NCBI RefSeq assembly: GCF_004005565.1
Contig: NZ_SADD01000001.1
Coordinates: 558,001 to 622,000, forward strand
Reading direction: 5' to 3'
Origin: Lujinxingia sediminis
Lineage (GTDB): Bacteria; Myxococcota_A; Bradymonadia; Bradymonadales; Bradymonadaceae
Length of the DNA stretch: 64,000 nt
Position numbers and translations under genes: made by a program. The notes beneath the pieces are model-generated. The model saw only the letters and a program-made list of their open reading frames with translations, made no database searches and was not told the DNA's origin. Shown piece after piece: positions 1 through 8,941 of the stretch (within the stretch, counting starts at the first letter, position 1; each line of letters starts with the position of its first letter).

Positions 1-465
1 ATCAATCGCATCCTGCGTACGTCTCGTCAGCTGGAGCAGGAACTGGGGCGCGAGCCGGAGGCCGAAGAAATCGCCGAGAAGTTGGAGATGTCGGTTGAGG
101 CGGTACGCCGTGCGATGAAGATCTCGCGTCATCCCGTGAGTCTGGAGACTCCGGTGGGCGACGATGAAGACAGTCAGCTGAGCGACTTCATTGAAGATAT
201 CAACTCCCCGAGTCCGATGGACGAGGCGGAGACGCGCAACCTGCGCGAGCAGACTTTGGAGCTTCTGGCCACGCTGACGCCGCGTGAGGAGAAGATCCTG
301 CGCATGCGCTTTGGCATCGGAGAGAAGAGCGACCATACGCTCGAAGAGGTGGGACAGGACTTCAATCTGACCCGTGAGCGGATCCGTCAGATCGAGGCCA
401 AGGCGCTCGAGAAGTTGCGGGTGCCCAACCGCGCCGATTCGCTTAAGCCCTTCCACGAGAGCTGA
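1..465 (+). CDS. rpoD: RNA polymerase primary sigma factor, C-terminal part (5' end outside window)
   Basis: Housekeeping sigma-70 family factor that directs RNA polymerase to -35/-10 promoters. The reading frame is open from base 1, so the start lies outside the window and 154 residues are visible. Region 3 occupies about residues 1-75. Region 4.1 contains [16 protein letters not shown], and region 4.2 contains the helix-turn-helix [20 protein letters not shown], followed by the usual short tail after KALEKLR. These are near-invariant RpoD signatures, so the family call is secure. Primary sigma is favoured over an alternative sigma by the RFGI and [16 protein letters not shown] segments. A kinase gene follows after a 93-base gap. 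Confidence 0.95.
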   Translation: MNRILRTSRQLEQELGREPEAEEIAEKLEMSVEAVRRAMKISRHPVSLETPVGDDEDSQLSDFIEDINSPSPMDEAETRNLREQTLELLATLTPREEKILRMRFGIGEKSDHTLEEVGQDFNLTRERIRQIEAKALEKLRVPNRADSLKPFHES

Positions 466-473
466 GAGATTTT

Positions 474-500
474 TTGACACGTTCCGGCCCTCTGTAACAC
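474..500 (+). promoter_or_regulatory. Putative sigma-70 promoter for the kinase gene
   Basis: A perfect TTGACA (474-479) is followed 15 bases later by TAACAC (495-500), between the rpoD stop and the kinase start at 559. The spacing is slightly short, so this is a plausible rather than certain promoter. Confidence 0.35.
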
Positions 501-558
501 TTCGGGCAGGAGCTCCCAGGGAAGGGGGCACCACCTGAAGTGCACCAGGGAGGGTGTC

Positions 559-1683
559 ATGACCAGCCATATCCGCCGCGCGCCCGCAGCGCCGGCTTCG
601 CAGCCCCAGGCCACGCTTAGCTACGGTCAGCATTTTGGCCCCTACGTCATCACCGGCTTTGCCGGGAGCGGGGCTACGAGCTACGTCTACAAGGCGCGTC
701 GCCGCGATCGCGTCGAGCCGGTGGCGATCAAGGTGCTGCATCCTCATCTCGTGGCGGATGCGACCAAGCGCCTGAAGTTCTACCAGGAAGCGCGCATTAT
801 GATGCGCATGCAACACCCCAACGTGGCGCGTTTTCATGACATCATCGAAGACGGCGACACGCTGGCGTTCGTTATGGAATACATCGACGGGCATACCCTG
901 GAGCACTGGCGAGCTCTGCACAGTGAGCAGCTCGATGAGGCGACGCTGGGCTGTGTCTTTGTCGACGTGTTGCGGGGCCTGACCGCCGCCCACCGCCAGG
1001 GGGTGGTGCATCGCGATATGAAGCCGGCCAACGTCATGATCGCCCAGATCGAGGGGCACTACACCGCCAAGATCATCGATTTTGGGGTCGCTCGCTTTAT
1101 GGGGGAGCCTCTCAGCGAGAGCGAGCGCACCAAGATCGTCGGCACCGCCGCCTACATCTCACCGGAAGAGGTGGTGAACCCGGAGGAGGTGTGCCTGGCC
1201 AGCGACATCTACAGCCTGGGGGTGATGCTCTACGAGGCGGCCTGTGGTCGGCGCCCCTTCGAGGGTATGGAGGTGCGCGAGTTGATGGAGGCGCATGCGC
1301 GTTGCGCGCCCGACCGTCCACGTCAACTCAATCCCGGACTCTCCGGCGGCTTTGAGGCGGTGATCATGCGCACGCTGGAAAAGCGCCCGGACTCGCGCTT
1401 TGGCTCGGCCGCCGAGATGATCGGTGCCATAGAGATGGCCCTGCAGGGGGCCTATGAGCTTGAGCAGGCACCGATGCCGGGTGGTGAGCAGGAAGATGCA
1501 GCCACCGCCGAATGGACGCGGGTGGCTACTGAGGTTGCAACGCAGAGCCGACGTCGCAGCGTGGGGGCGTGGCTGCGACGATGCGTTGAGGCGGCTATCT
1601 CGCATCTGAGCTCGGAGCCCGCCCACGACGACCCGGCGCACTTTGCGCGTCGGCCCGCAGACGCGGTCATGCCCTTTCGCTGA
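559..1683 (+). CDS. Serine/threonine protein kinase
   Basis: Eukaryotic-type (Hanks) protein kinase of 374 residues, predicted cytoplasmic. The glycine-rich loop GSGATSYV is at about 36-43, the ATP-anchoring lysine in VAIK is K58, the catalytic loop HRDMKPAN starts at 151 with Asp153, and the DFG metal-binding motif is at 174-176. The activation segment ends in SPEE rather than the usual APE. About 80 residues after the kinase fold are rich in Ala, Arg and Glu with no recognisable sensor and no transmembrane helix. The start is supported by a GGGAGGG ribosome-binding site four bases upstream. No substrate can be read from context. Confidence 0.9.
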   Translation: MTSHIRRAPAAPASQPQATLSYGQHFGPYVITGFAGSGATSYVYKARRRDRVEPVAIKVLHPHLVADATKRLKFYQEARIMMRMQHPNVARFHDIIEDGDTLAFVMEYIDGHTLEHWRALHSEQLDEATLGCVFVDVLRGLTAAHRQGVVHRDMKPANVMIAQIEGHYTAKIIDFGVARFMGEPLSESERTKIVGTAAYISPEEVVNPEEVCLASDIYSLGVMLYEAACGRRPFEGMEVRELMEAHARCAPDRPRQLNPGLSGGFEAVIMRTLEKRPDSRFGSAAEMIGAIEMALQGAYELEQAPMPGGEQEDAATAEWTRVATEVATQSRRRSVGAWLRRCVEAAISHLSSEPAHDDPAHFARRPADAVMPFR

Positions 1684-1710
1684 GCGTGTATGACACGCTG
1701 CGACATGTTC

Positions 1711-1738
1711 TTGACACAGAAGGTCATATTCGTAAGGT
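1711..1738 (+). promoter_or_regulatory. Putative promoter with long leader
   Basis: TTGACA (1711-1716), a 16-base spacer, then TAAGGT (1733-1738). The leader to the lipoprotein start at 1980 would be roughly 235 bases. Confidence 0.35.
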
Positions 1739-1791
1739 ACGTCGGTAGGTTTCTAGCGAGCTATAGGATCGTAGCTGGTTGCGCTGCCCGC

Positions 1792-1811
1792 CAACAACAC
1801 CTGTGTTGTTG
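1792..1811 (+). other. Leader hairpin
   Basis: CAACAACA and TGTTGTTG form a perfect 8-bp stem with a 4-base loop inside the untranslated leader of the lipoprotein gene. No U-tract follows, so it is not an obvious terminator. Confidence 0.3.
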
Positions 1812-1979
1812 AATGTGTTTCCGCTGATCCCGGCTTTGGCTAAGAATCACGTGTTGGCCACGTCCTCCCAATGTGGAGGGCTCAGCCGTCGAGTCCGAGG
1901 AGCGGCAAGTCGCACCCTGAATGCGTTTGTCGACAGCGGGTATGCAATGCAACCCGTATGGTTTGAGGAGAGAGTAGTG

Positions 1980-3191
1980 ATGATGAGCAAAAAGAAAAAC
2001 ATGTTGCGCAATGGCATCCTGGCCGGTCTGGCCACGATGTTCATGGCGTTCGGTGTGGGCTGTGGCGACGACGAGCCGGAGAGCCAGTGTGAAGCAGACC
2101 AGGCCTACCTGGTGATCGGCGCGAACCCGGCTCAGTGCTACGACACGTGCGAAGTCGGCGAAGACGAAGTCGACCCCTGTGGCGAAGGTTTTGCTTGCCG
2201 TCCGGCCGGTGCCGTCAGCGTTTGTCGTGAGACGAGCGAGCCTGATCCTGATCCTGATCCCGATGCCTGCGACGCGCAGGTGGTCTGCGAGAGCTTCTGC
2301 GAAGCGCAGTTCGGTGCCTGCATCGACGAGCATTGCGGTGGTAACGCCGATGTTCGCACCCAGGAGATGGATTGGTGCCTGAACGGTCAGACGCTTCAAG
2401 GGCCCGACGGTCAGCCGGTTGAGATTAGCGCGGGCTGCCTGGCGGATGCCGGGGCCAGCGAAGCGGCGTGTGAGCAGATTGAAAGTGAGGCAGCGCAGCT
2501 TGAAGGGGCTGGTTGTGCCGGTGATGCTGGAAAAGCGTTCGCGTGCTCTGGGCTGGGTGTTTACAACGCGGATGGTGGAGATGCGATCTTCAACGATGTG
2601 TGTGGTTGTGAAGCCGTGCCTGTTGCCGCTGAGTGCACGACCGATGCAGATTGCAAGGGATCTGTGTATGAGGGCTTTTGCGTGACCGAGTTGGACGACG
2701 GCCCAGTGGAAGGGGGGTTCTGCACCTCCTTGTGCGAGAAAACGGGAAGCCTGTACGAGCCTGATCTCAACTGTGGCGGCACTGACGGATATTGCTCTAC
2801 CAGGGCGATCCAGGGGCAGACTGTCTCGATCTGTGAGCAAGGGTGCCAGGAGCTTTCCGACTGTGGTGAGCGAAGTGGCGTGAGCTGTCGTCCTGACCTC
2901 TTCGGCTCGAATCAGGCTGGTGATATCTTCACGTACGGCGCCTGCGACATCCCGACGTGTGACGCTGAGGCAGACGTGACCGGCTGCGAAGGCAACGAAG
3001 AGGTTCAAGGGCTTCCGGCGGCGACTGCGTGCCATCCCTTCGGGTTCTGCACCCAGCCCTGCACCTTTGATGCAGAGAGCGAGGCTTCGGATTGCCCGGC
3101 GATTCCGCTCTCGGGTAACTCCAGTGTCCAGTTGCTCTGCACCGAGGCGGGCTACTGCGACTACCCCTGGGCACCGTCTGCGGAGAACTAA
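1980..3191 (+). CDS. Cysteine-rich lipoprotein of unknown function
   Basis: A 403-residue predicted lipoprotein. The start at 1980 (ATGATGAGC) is chosen because GAGGAG (1965-1970) lies nine bases upstream and a clean signal peptide follows; upstream in-frame ATGs give no signal. The lipobox is FGVGC with Cys28 as the lipidation site. The mature protein carries many spaced cysteines in CxxDxxC-like patterns, and a short DPDPDPD linker at about residue 90 probably separates an N-terminal Cys-rich segment from the rest. Comparable Cys-rich surface lipoproteins are common in myxobacteria and relatives, but I recognise no named domain. A strong terminator follows, so it is probably monocistronic. 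Confidence 0.8.
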   Translation: MMSKKKNMLRNGILAGLATMFMAFGVGCGDDEPESQCEADQAYLVIGANPAQCYDTCEVGEDEVDPCGEGFACRPAGAVSVCRETSEPDPDPDPDACDAQVVCESFCEAQFGACIDEHCGGNADVRTQEMDWCLNGQTLQGPDGQPVEISAGCLADAGASEAACEQIESEAAQLEGAGCAGDAGKAFACSGLGVYNADGGDAIFNDVCGCEAVPVAAECTTDADCKGSVYEGFCVTELDDGPVEGGFCTSLCEKTGSLYEPDLNCGGTDGYCSTRAIQGQTVSICEQGCQELSDCGERSGVSCRPDLFGSNQAGDIFTYGACDIPTCDAEADVTGCEGNEEVQGLPAATACHPFGFCTQPCTFDAESEASDCPAIPLSGNSSVQLLCTEAGYCDYPWAPSAEN

Positions 3192-3258
3192 GCCTTACGT
3201 GGCGATGTGCTGAGTTTTCCTAGCTGGGAACGCAGCACGTTCTTCGGTACTTAGAAGA

Positions 3259-3291
3259 ACGCCTCCCCTTCTGGGGGAGGCGTTTTTTTTT
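3259..3291 (+). terminator. Rho-independent terminator
   Basis: CGCCTCCCC and GGGGGAGGCG form a 9-10 bp GC stem with a short loop, followed by a run of eight T. It ends the lipoprotein transcript. Confidence 0.85.
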
Positions 3292-3390
3292 GCCTTTGAC
3301 GCAAAACCTCGGCGCGCCCTGCGACAATAGAGGGTGGGCCGGGCGCACGGGGCGCCTGCCAGGCCGGATGGAGACTGCGTTGAGGGGCAG

Positions 3391-5484
3391 ATGATGATGG
3401 GAATGGAGCGGTGGTTAAAGCGCTACAGCGATGTGTTCTTAGCGGGGCTGGTCATTGGAATCATCGGGATGATGATCGTGCCGCTGCCGACGCTGGTGCT
3501 GGACTTGTTGCTGGCGCTGAACATCGCGCTGGCCGTGACGCTTTTGATGGTGAGTTTGTATATCCCCAGCGCTCTTAAGATCGCGGCGTTTCCATCGATC
3601 TTGCTCATCACCACATTGTTTCGGCTGGCGCTCAATGTCTCGTCAACGCGTCTGATTTTGTTGCATGCCGACGCCGGAGAGGTGATCGCGGCATTCGGGG
3701 ACTTTGTGGTGCAGGGCAACTTCGTGGTGGGGGCGGTGATCTTTTTGATCCTCACCTTGATTCAGTTTCTGGTGATCGCCAAAGGCTCAGAGCGCGTCTC
3801 GGAGGTAGCGGCGCGATTTACGCTGGACGCGATGCCGGGCAAGCAGATGTCGATCGACGCCGACCTTCGCGCCGGGGCCTTCGATCTGGATGAGGCTCGC
3901 CGCAGGCGCGCGCTGGTGCAGCGGGAGAGCCAGCTTTACGGGGCGATGGACGGGGCGATGAAGTTTGTGAAAGGCGATGCGATCGCGGGCATCATCATGA
4001 CGGCGATTAACATCGTGGCCGGGATGATCATCGGGGTGATGCAACTGGAGATGTCGGCCGGAGATGCGGCGCAGGTCTACACGCTCTTGACGATCGGCGA
4101 CGGGCTGGTCAGCCAGATTCCCGCGCTGTTGATTGCGACAACGGCCGGCATCATTGTGACGCGGGTTGCCAGCGATGATGAGGGGGCGCACCTGGGCGGG
4201 GATATCTTCTCGCAGCTTCTCGAGCAGCCCAAGGCGCTGGCGATCGCTGCGGCGCTTTTGATCGCGCTGGCGATGATCCCGGGGTTGCCGGTGGTTCCCT
4301 TTCTCGCGTTGGGCGGGGCGGTGGGGGCTGTTTCGTACGCGCTGCAGCGCTCGCGGGGGCAGGGCGATGGCTTGAGTGAGCAGGAGGCCCGGGAGGTGGC
4401 CTCGATTGAGCGTGAGGCCGAGCAGGGGGCGCGTCAGGCCCGGGCGATGATTCCGGTGGTGACGCCGCTTACCGTGGAGTTGGGGGCGGCGCTGGCCGAG
4501 GCGATGGGGGAGGAGCGCGAGCGCTGGTTGAGGGAGATGATCCCGGCGATGCGCGAAGGGATCTTTTTTGAGACGGGGGTCAAGGTGCCCGGGGTACGCA
4601 TGCGGGTGGGCAGCGGTCAGGGCAGTGCGCTGGCGGTGATGCTCGATGAGATCCCGGTGGAATGTGCCGAGGTGCCTCTTGATGAGGTTATGGTCGCCGA
4701 TGATCCGGAGGGGGTGGCGGTGTTTGGCATTGAGGCGCGGGCGGCCCGCCATCCGGTCAGCGGTCAGCCGGCGTGCTGGGCGCCGGCAGAGGCCCGTGAG
4801 CGACTCGAGGAGGCGGGTTATCAGGTGTGGGATAGCGCCGACTACGTACTGTTGGTGATGAGCGCGGCGATAAAGGCCCATGCCCATCGTTTTGTGACCC
4901 TGCAGGGGGTGCGTGGGATGCTCGATCAGCTTGAAGGGCCCTACCCGGCGCTTGTCTCCGAGGTGGTGCCCCGGCAACTGGGGCTTCAGGAACTCACCGA
5001 GATCTTGAAGAGGCTGGCCGAGGAGGGGATTTCATTGCGCAACCTGCCGACGATCCTGGAAGTGCTGGCCGATCGGGCGCGCAGCGAGAAGAACCCGGTC
5101 AAACTCACCGAGGAGGTACGCGCCGGGTTGAGCGCCTACATCACTCACAAGTACTCCGGCGGGGAGGGAAGCGTGTTGGTGTATCTCGTGGATCGGGAGA
5201 TCGAGGAGGTGATTAAGAGTGCGATTCGTATCGGAGAGCGGGGCAGTTTCTTGACGCTCGCGCCGGAGGACATTCAGGAGATCCTGGGCGCGGTGCGCTC
5301 CCAGGTCAGCGGGGATGTGGAGGGGGAGCGTGTGCCGATCTTGCTGACGGATCAGCGCGTGCGGCGCTACCTGAAGCGACTGGTAGCGATGGAGATCCCG
5401 AATGCGGTCGTGCTGGCCTACCAGGAGCTGGATCCGGCGCTGACGATTCAGCCCCTGGGGCGTATCGTTGTGGGACGCGGTTGA
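3391..5484 (+). CDS. Type III secretion export gate protein, SctV/FlhA (FHIPEP) family
   Basis: Inner-membrane export gate subunit of a type III secretion or flagellar export apparatus, about 697 residues. The N-terminal half has roughly seven to eight hydrophobic helices. The family signature is present at about residues 134-150 (RFTLDAMPGKQMSIDADL), as is YTLLTIGDGLVSQIPALL. The C-terminal half is the soluble cytoplasmic domain that forms the nonameric ring. ATGs occur at 3391, 3394 and 3397; TGAGGGG at 3381-3387 fits the later two best. No other secretion or flagellar gene lies within the window, so flagellar FlhA versus virulence-type SctV cannot be settled by context; the non-flagellar form is my guess. 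Confidence 0.88.
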   Translation: MMMGMERWLKRYSDVFLAGLVIGIIGMMIVPLPTLVLDLLLALNIALAVTLLMVSLYIPSALKIAAFPSILLITTLFRLALNVSSTRLILLHADAGEVIAAFGDFVVQGNFVVGAVIFLILTLIQFLVIAKGSERVSEVAARFTLDAMPGKQMSIDADLRAGAFDLDEARRRRALVQRESQLYGAMDGAMKFVKGDAIAGIIMTAINIVAGMIIGVMQLEMSAGDAAQVYTLLTIGDGLVSQIPALLIATTAGIIVTRVASDDEGAHLGGDIFSQLLEQPKALAIAAALLIALAMIPGLPVVPFLALGGAVGAVSYALQRSRGQGDGLSEQEAREVASIEREAEQGARQARAMIPVVTPLTVELGAALAEAMGEERERWLREMIPAMREGIFFETGVKVPGVRMRVGSGQGSALAVMLDEIPVECAEVPLDEVMVADDPEGVAVFGIEARAARHPVSGQPACWAPAEARERLEEAGYQVWDSADYVLLVMSAAIKAHAHRFVTLQGVRGMLDQLEGPYPALVSEVVPRQLGLQELTEILKRLAEEGISLRNLPTILEVLADRARSEKNPVKLTEEVRAGLSAYITHKYSGGEGSVLVYLVDREIEEVIKSAIRIGERGSFLTLAPEDIQEILGAVRSQVSGDVEGERVPILLTDQRVRRYLKRLVAMEIPNAVVLAYQELDPALTIQPLGRIVVGRG

Positions 5485-5485
5485 A

Positions 5486-6271
5486 TCAGTCGGGGCGGAC
5501 GGCGCTGGCCTCGGAGGTCGGCGCCGTATCATCGGCCAGAAGCTCGGTGAGGCCGGAGCCGTCGCCCAGGGTGTCTGCGATGGTGCGGGCGATGTTGCGC
5601 TGTGTGATGTCTTCGTTGAGTTGGCGGCTGTAGAACTCGCGGTACATGCGATTGAACCACATGGTGTGTCCGGTGCGGGTGTCGATAAGTTTAGCCTGAA
5701 AGTGGCTGATGACGCAGGGACGAGGAAACTCGGTGGGGGCGTCGGCGGTGCTGGAGGTGCGTGCGTAGCGGGTGAAGCTGCTCGGGGACTGACGGCAGAT
5801 ACCGCGGCTGTGGTAGACGATTTGCCCCACGAGCAACGTGTCGGCTGGCAAGGCGTCTTGCTCGTTGATGGTTCGAAGGGTGAGGACTTCGACGCGCGGC
5901 TCAGTCTGGTCGTCCACCGGCTCAAAATAACGATGGAGCGAGCCGTGCAATGCGACGCCTTCGTCAAAGATCTCCCAGAGCTCGCGTTCTCGTAGGTGGT
6001 TCTCCAGCGCATCGGGGGCGATGACCTCAAATCCCATGTCTTCGAGCCAGGCCATCGCCTGGGCCTGGTAGGCCATTCGCAGGGGCTCAAAGTGGGCGGT
6101 GGGCATCCCGAAGGTTCCCGATGCGTAAAAAGGCACCACTGCCACCGAGCGTACCCGTGCGCTGCGGTAGTCGTCGCGCACGCCCACGTCCGGGGTCGAG
6201 GCGCAGCCCGCAGGCAACGTGCAGAGTAAAAGACATGCGGCGATGAGGCCGAGGTGGGGTGTACGCAGCAT
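5486..6271 (-). CDS. Predicted lipoprotein, LpoB/CsgG-like fold possible
   Basis: A 261-residue lipoprotein with signal peptide and lipobox LPAGC (Cys23). After the lipobox it reads VRSVAVVPFYASGTFG, then FEVIAPDALE and DTLLVGQIVYHSRG, ending with QAKLIDTRTGHTMW. This order (a 'VAVVPF' strand, a helix with AxxxLxxxGF, a 'V-x-G-x-I' strand, and a 'LIDTRTG' strand) resembles the small alpha/beta domains of CsgG/LpoB/GNA1162-type outer-membrane lipoproteins. That similarity is an inference from motifs only. It converges on the sctV gene with a single base between stops. Confidence 0.7.
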   Translation of the reverse strand: MLRTPHLGLIAACLLLCTLPAGCASTPDVGVRDDYRSARVRSVAVVPFYASGTFGMPTAHFEPLRMAYQAQAMAWLEDMGFEVIAPDALENHLRERELWEIFDEGVALHGSLHRYFEPVDDQTEPRVEVLTLRTINEQDALPADTLLVGQIVYHSRGICRQSPSSFTRYARTSSTADAPTEFPRPCVISHFQAKLIDTRTGHTMWFNRMYREFYSRQLNEDITQRNIARTIADTLGDGSGLTELLADDTAPTSEASAVRPD

Positions 6272-6479
6272 AGGGCGTCTCCCGAAAGACGATGAGGACC
6301 AGAGTTATGAGGCCACCCTAAGGTAGCACGCAGTGAGCCTCTCGCAATGGTGTGCACCACGTGCGGTGCGGACCAGTCGATGTGATGGTGTCGACGTTGT
6401 TGCGTGGAAAGGGCTTCCTTGTTAGAAAATCGAGCTTGTTTCCATGCTTGATTCGCGACGTACTTTAAGGGAGCCGCCG

Positions 6480-7406
6480 GTGATCATTTGTAAGAGCTGT
6501 GGTCGGGAGAACGAGGACAAATTTAAGTTCTGTCTGGGGTGTGGCTCGGGGCTGGAAGCGCCCAAGCCCAAAGCGCAGCCCGACACGTTGGATTGCCCCC
6601 ATTGCGGTGCGGCTGTTCCCGGGGGCTTTAAGTTTTGCGGGGCCTGTGGAGGTTCGTTGCAGCAGATGGCGAGCGAGCCCGCAGTGAATGAGACGACGCT
6701 CACCGGTGGGCCGCGCCCGGCCAGTTCCAGTTCCGAGCCCGAGGAAGAGGTTCGCCGCCTGGGCGAGCTGACCGTGATTCGTCCGGATGGCTCGGAGGGG
6801 GCGCGCATTGAACTCACCAGCAAGGGCGTGACACTGGGGCGCACGAGTGAGCATGAGGTTCTGGCCAATGACCCCTTCCTCTCTCCGGAGCACGCTGCGC
6901 TGAGCTATGAGAGCGGTCGGGTGATGCTACGCGATCTCGACAGCATCAACGGTGTCTTCTGGCGGCTACGCGATGATGTGGAGCTTGAACATGGCGATAT
7001 GATTCGCGTGGGCCAGGAGCTTTTGCGTTTCGAGATGGCCGATAAGGTCGATGAATTGTCGACCGGTTGGAAGGGAGACGACGCCGAGGTCAAACGCCAG
7101 GGGAGTCCGGATCGAGGGGTTTGGGGAAGGCTGGCGTTGATCGGCGGACCGGATGTGGAAACGCGTGCCTACGAGGTCCACACCAGCGAGGTCACCCTGG
7201 GACGCGAGATCGGCACGATCCTGTTTCGGGATGACGGGTTCGTTTCGGGTAAACACGCCCGTATCTACCGCGATCAGGATCGCGTTTATCTGCGTGACCT
7301 CGGGAGTAGTAACGGCACGTACATCAAGATTCGAGGGCAGCGTCAGCTGGCCAACGGCGATCTGATCTTGATGGGGCAGCAGCTCTTCCGCCTGCAGATC
7401 GGCTAG
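6480..7406 (+). CDS. Double zinc-ribbon, double FHA-domain protein
   Basis: Cytoplasmic 308-residue signalling adaptor. The N-terminus has two zinc ribbons, Cys4/7/18/21 and Cys39/42/53/56. Two forkhead-associated domains follow: FHA1 at about 97-186 (VTLGRTSEHEV, PEHAAL, DSINGVF) and FHA2 at about 217-306 (VTLGREIGTI, SGKHARI, GSSNGTYI). FHA domains bind phosphothreonine, so a Ser/Thr kinase such as the ones encoded in this window is the expected partner; that link is inferred. The GTG at 6480 is chosen over the ATG at 6444 because AAGGGAG (6467-6473) sits six bases upstream and the protein then begins directly with the first ribbon. Confidence 0.88.
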   Translation: MIICKSCGRENEDKFKFCLGCGSGLEAPKPKAQPDTLDCPHCGAAVPGGFKFCGACGGSLQQMASEPAVNETTLTGGPRPASSSSEPEEEVRRLGELTVIRPDGSEGARIELTSKGVTLGRTSEHEVLANDPFLSPEHAALSYESGRVMLRDLDSINGVFWRLRDDVELEHGDMIRVGQELLRFEMADKVDELSTGWKGDDAEVKRQGSPDRGVWGRLALIGGPDVETRAYEVHTSEVTLGREIGTILFRDDGFVSGKHARIYRDQDRVYLRDLGSSNGTYIKIRGQRQLANGDLILMGQQLFRLQIG

Positions 7407-7428
7407 GCGAGATAACGCAGCGGCAAGG

Positions 7429-8346
7429 TTATGACGAGCTCGGCGCGCTTTGCGCCGGGCTCGTTGTGTGTGCGGGGGCGGCGAGCAGGTCATGCTTGAT
7501 GAGGAACTTCTCCATGGCCTCATTGACCAGGTCGGGCATCTCCAGCGGGGCGACGTGGGTACCCCGGGGCACGACGACAAGCTTGCTGTTGGGGAGCATC
7601 TCGCTCATCTCGACGGATCGGTACATCGGGGTGAAGGTGTCATTCTCACCGGCGATGACAAGGGCGGGAACCGAGATCTCAGTTAAGAGCTCTTCAGCGG
7701 AGTGCAGCGAGAGCGCGGAGAGAAGCGAGAGGAAGAAGTTGAGATCCATGCGCGAGGCATGTTCCAGGTAGGGCAGGAAGTCTTGCTGGCGCAGAAGCTG
7801 TCCGTTGACCTCGGCGGCCTGCACGGCGACTTTGTACCAGATCTGGCGGGGGAGCACGGTCTCCCAGGTGCGCTGGATGGCCTGGGGGGCGGAATCAACC
7901 GCGCGGCGCAGATAGGGGAGCACACGCCGCATCAGGTCGGAGCCGTGAAAGGTGTCCAGGGGGTGTTTGTAGCTGCCGCAGATGGGGATGAGCGCGCGCA
8001 CGCGCTCGCTGTACGTCTCGCAGAAGTTCAGGATCACCTGCACGCCCATGGAGTGTCCGGCGAGGATCGCCTGGTCGATCTCGAGAGCATCGAGGACGAG
8101 CGCGAGATCGTCGCACATCTGGTCGAGGCTGATCTTTTCGGGGTGTTCGGGCACCGAGCTGGCGCCGTGGCCGCGGTAGTGCCAGCGCACGATGGTGAAG
8201 TCGTCGATGAAGCGATCGATGACGTAGGGCCAGATGAAGCCGTCGCAGGCCAGGCCATCGCAGAGGACAAGGGCGGGGCCGCGGCCGACGGTTCCGTACC
8301 AGATCTGGGTTCCGTCGGGGGCGGTCAGGTAGTGGCTGCGTTCCAA
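7429..8346 (-). CDS. Alpha/beta-fold hydrolase
   Basis: A 305-residue soluble hydrolase with no signal peptide. The nucleophile elbow is GHSMG with Ser99, the acid is probably Asp236 in GENDTFTP, and the base His264 in RGTHVAPLE. The N-terminal LVLCDGLACDGFIW matches the oxyanion-hole strand region of this superfamily, and the cap lies at about 130-215. The substrate cannot be read from sequence. It starts three bases after the pyrE stop, so it is the last gene of the bactofilin-pyrE operon. The C-terminal 20 residues are a disordered Ala/Ser/Pro tail. Confidence 0.88.
   Translation of the reverse strand: MERSHYLTAPDGTQIWYGTVGRGPALVLCDGLACDGFIWPYVIDRFIDDFTIVRWHYRGHGASSVPEHPEKISLDQMCDDLALVLDALEIDQAILAGHSMGVQVILNFCETYSERVRALIPICGSYKHPLDTFHGSDLMRRVLPYLRRAVDSAPQAIQRTWETVLPRQIWYKVAVQAAEVNGQLLRQQDFLPYLEHASRMDLNFFLSLLSALSLHSAEELLTEISVPALVIAGENDTFTPMYRSVEMSEMLPNSKLVVVPRGTHVAPLEMPDLVNEAMEKFLIKHDLLAAPAHTTSPAQSAPSSS
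7434..7464. terminator. GC-rich inverted repeat between convergent genes
   Basis: Arms ACGAGCTCGGCGC and GCGCCGGGCTCGT pair over 13 bp with one G-U, loop GCTTT. It lies downstream of the FHA gene and inside the last codons of the opposing hydrolase gene. There is no clear T-run, so termination is uncertain. Confidence 0.35.
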
Positions 8347-8349
8347 GGC

Positions 8350-8910
8350 TTAGTGTCCTGTGAGCTCATCGATGGTGAAGAGGGCGTGGAGGGTGACGCC
8401 GATGTCGGCCAGGGCCTCTCTCCCGCCGGCCTGGCGGTCGACGACGGTGAGGGCATGATCAACTTTGAAGCCTGCGGCGCGCAGCGCTTCGATGGCCTGG
8501 AGGGTGGAGGCACCGCTGGTGACGACGTCGTCGACGGCGACTACCGGGGAGCCTGCGGCCAGGGTGGGGGGATGTTCCAGGTAGCGCTCGGTGCCATGGG
8601 CTTTGGGGGCCTTGCGCACGATGATCGCATCGAGGCTGTGGCCAGCCCGATAAGCGGCGATTGAGGTGGCTGTGACCAGGGGATCGGCCCCCAGGGTCAG
8701 TCCGCCGATGGCCGCCGGTGCCGGCTCAAGCGTGAGGGCGGCTTCAAAGAGGGCCTGGCCGATGAGCCAGCCGCCTTCGCCGGTGAGCGAGGTGGCTTTG
8801 ACATCGACGTAGACCGAGCTTGTCTGGCCGCTGGCCAGACGGAAATGCCCGGTCCTCACCGAGTGGGTGGTGAGGAGCCGGGCGAGTGTGGCGCGCGAGG
8901 CGTCGTTCAT
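8350..8910 (-). CDS. pyrE: Orotate phosphoribosyltransferase
   Basis: Transfers phosphoribose from PRPP to orotate in de novo pyrimidine synthesis. The protein has 186 residues starting MNDASRATLARLL. SGQTSSVYVDVK is the orotate-binding N-terminal segment, GGLTLGADPLV the substrate loop, VRKAPKAHGTERY the flexible catalytic loop and VVAVDDVVTSGAST the PRPP-binding motif. Length and motif order match the family. The ATG at 8908-8910 is preferred to the longer reading frame, which only runs antisense-like through the upstream bactofilin. The neighbours are bactofilin upstream (31-base gap) and hydrolase downstream (3-base gap). Confidence 0.95.
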   Translation of the reverse strand: MNDASRATLARLLTTHSVRTGHFRLASGQTSSVYVDVKATSLTGEGGWLIGQALFEAALTLEPAPAAIGGLTLGADPLVTATSIAAYRAGHSLDAIIVRKAPKAHGTERYLEHPPTLAAGSPVVAVDDVVTSGASTLQAIEALRAAGFKVDHALTVVDRQAGGREALADIGVTLHALFTIDELTGH

Positions 8911-8941
8911 GGCATTTCCGAAGCGCGGACCGAGTGATACG

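Noticed and set aside
3787-4977. A minus-strand frame opposite the SctV/FlhA gene
   Set aside because: Its composition (His/Arg/Pro-rich) fits a shadow of the highly conserved sense frame.
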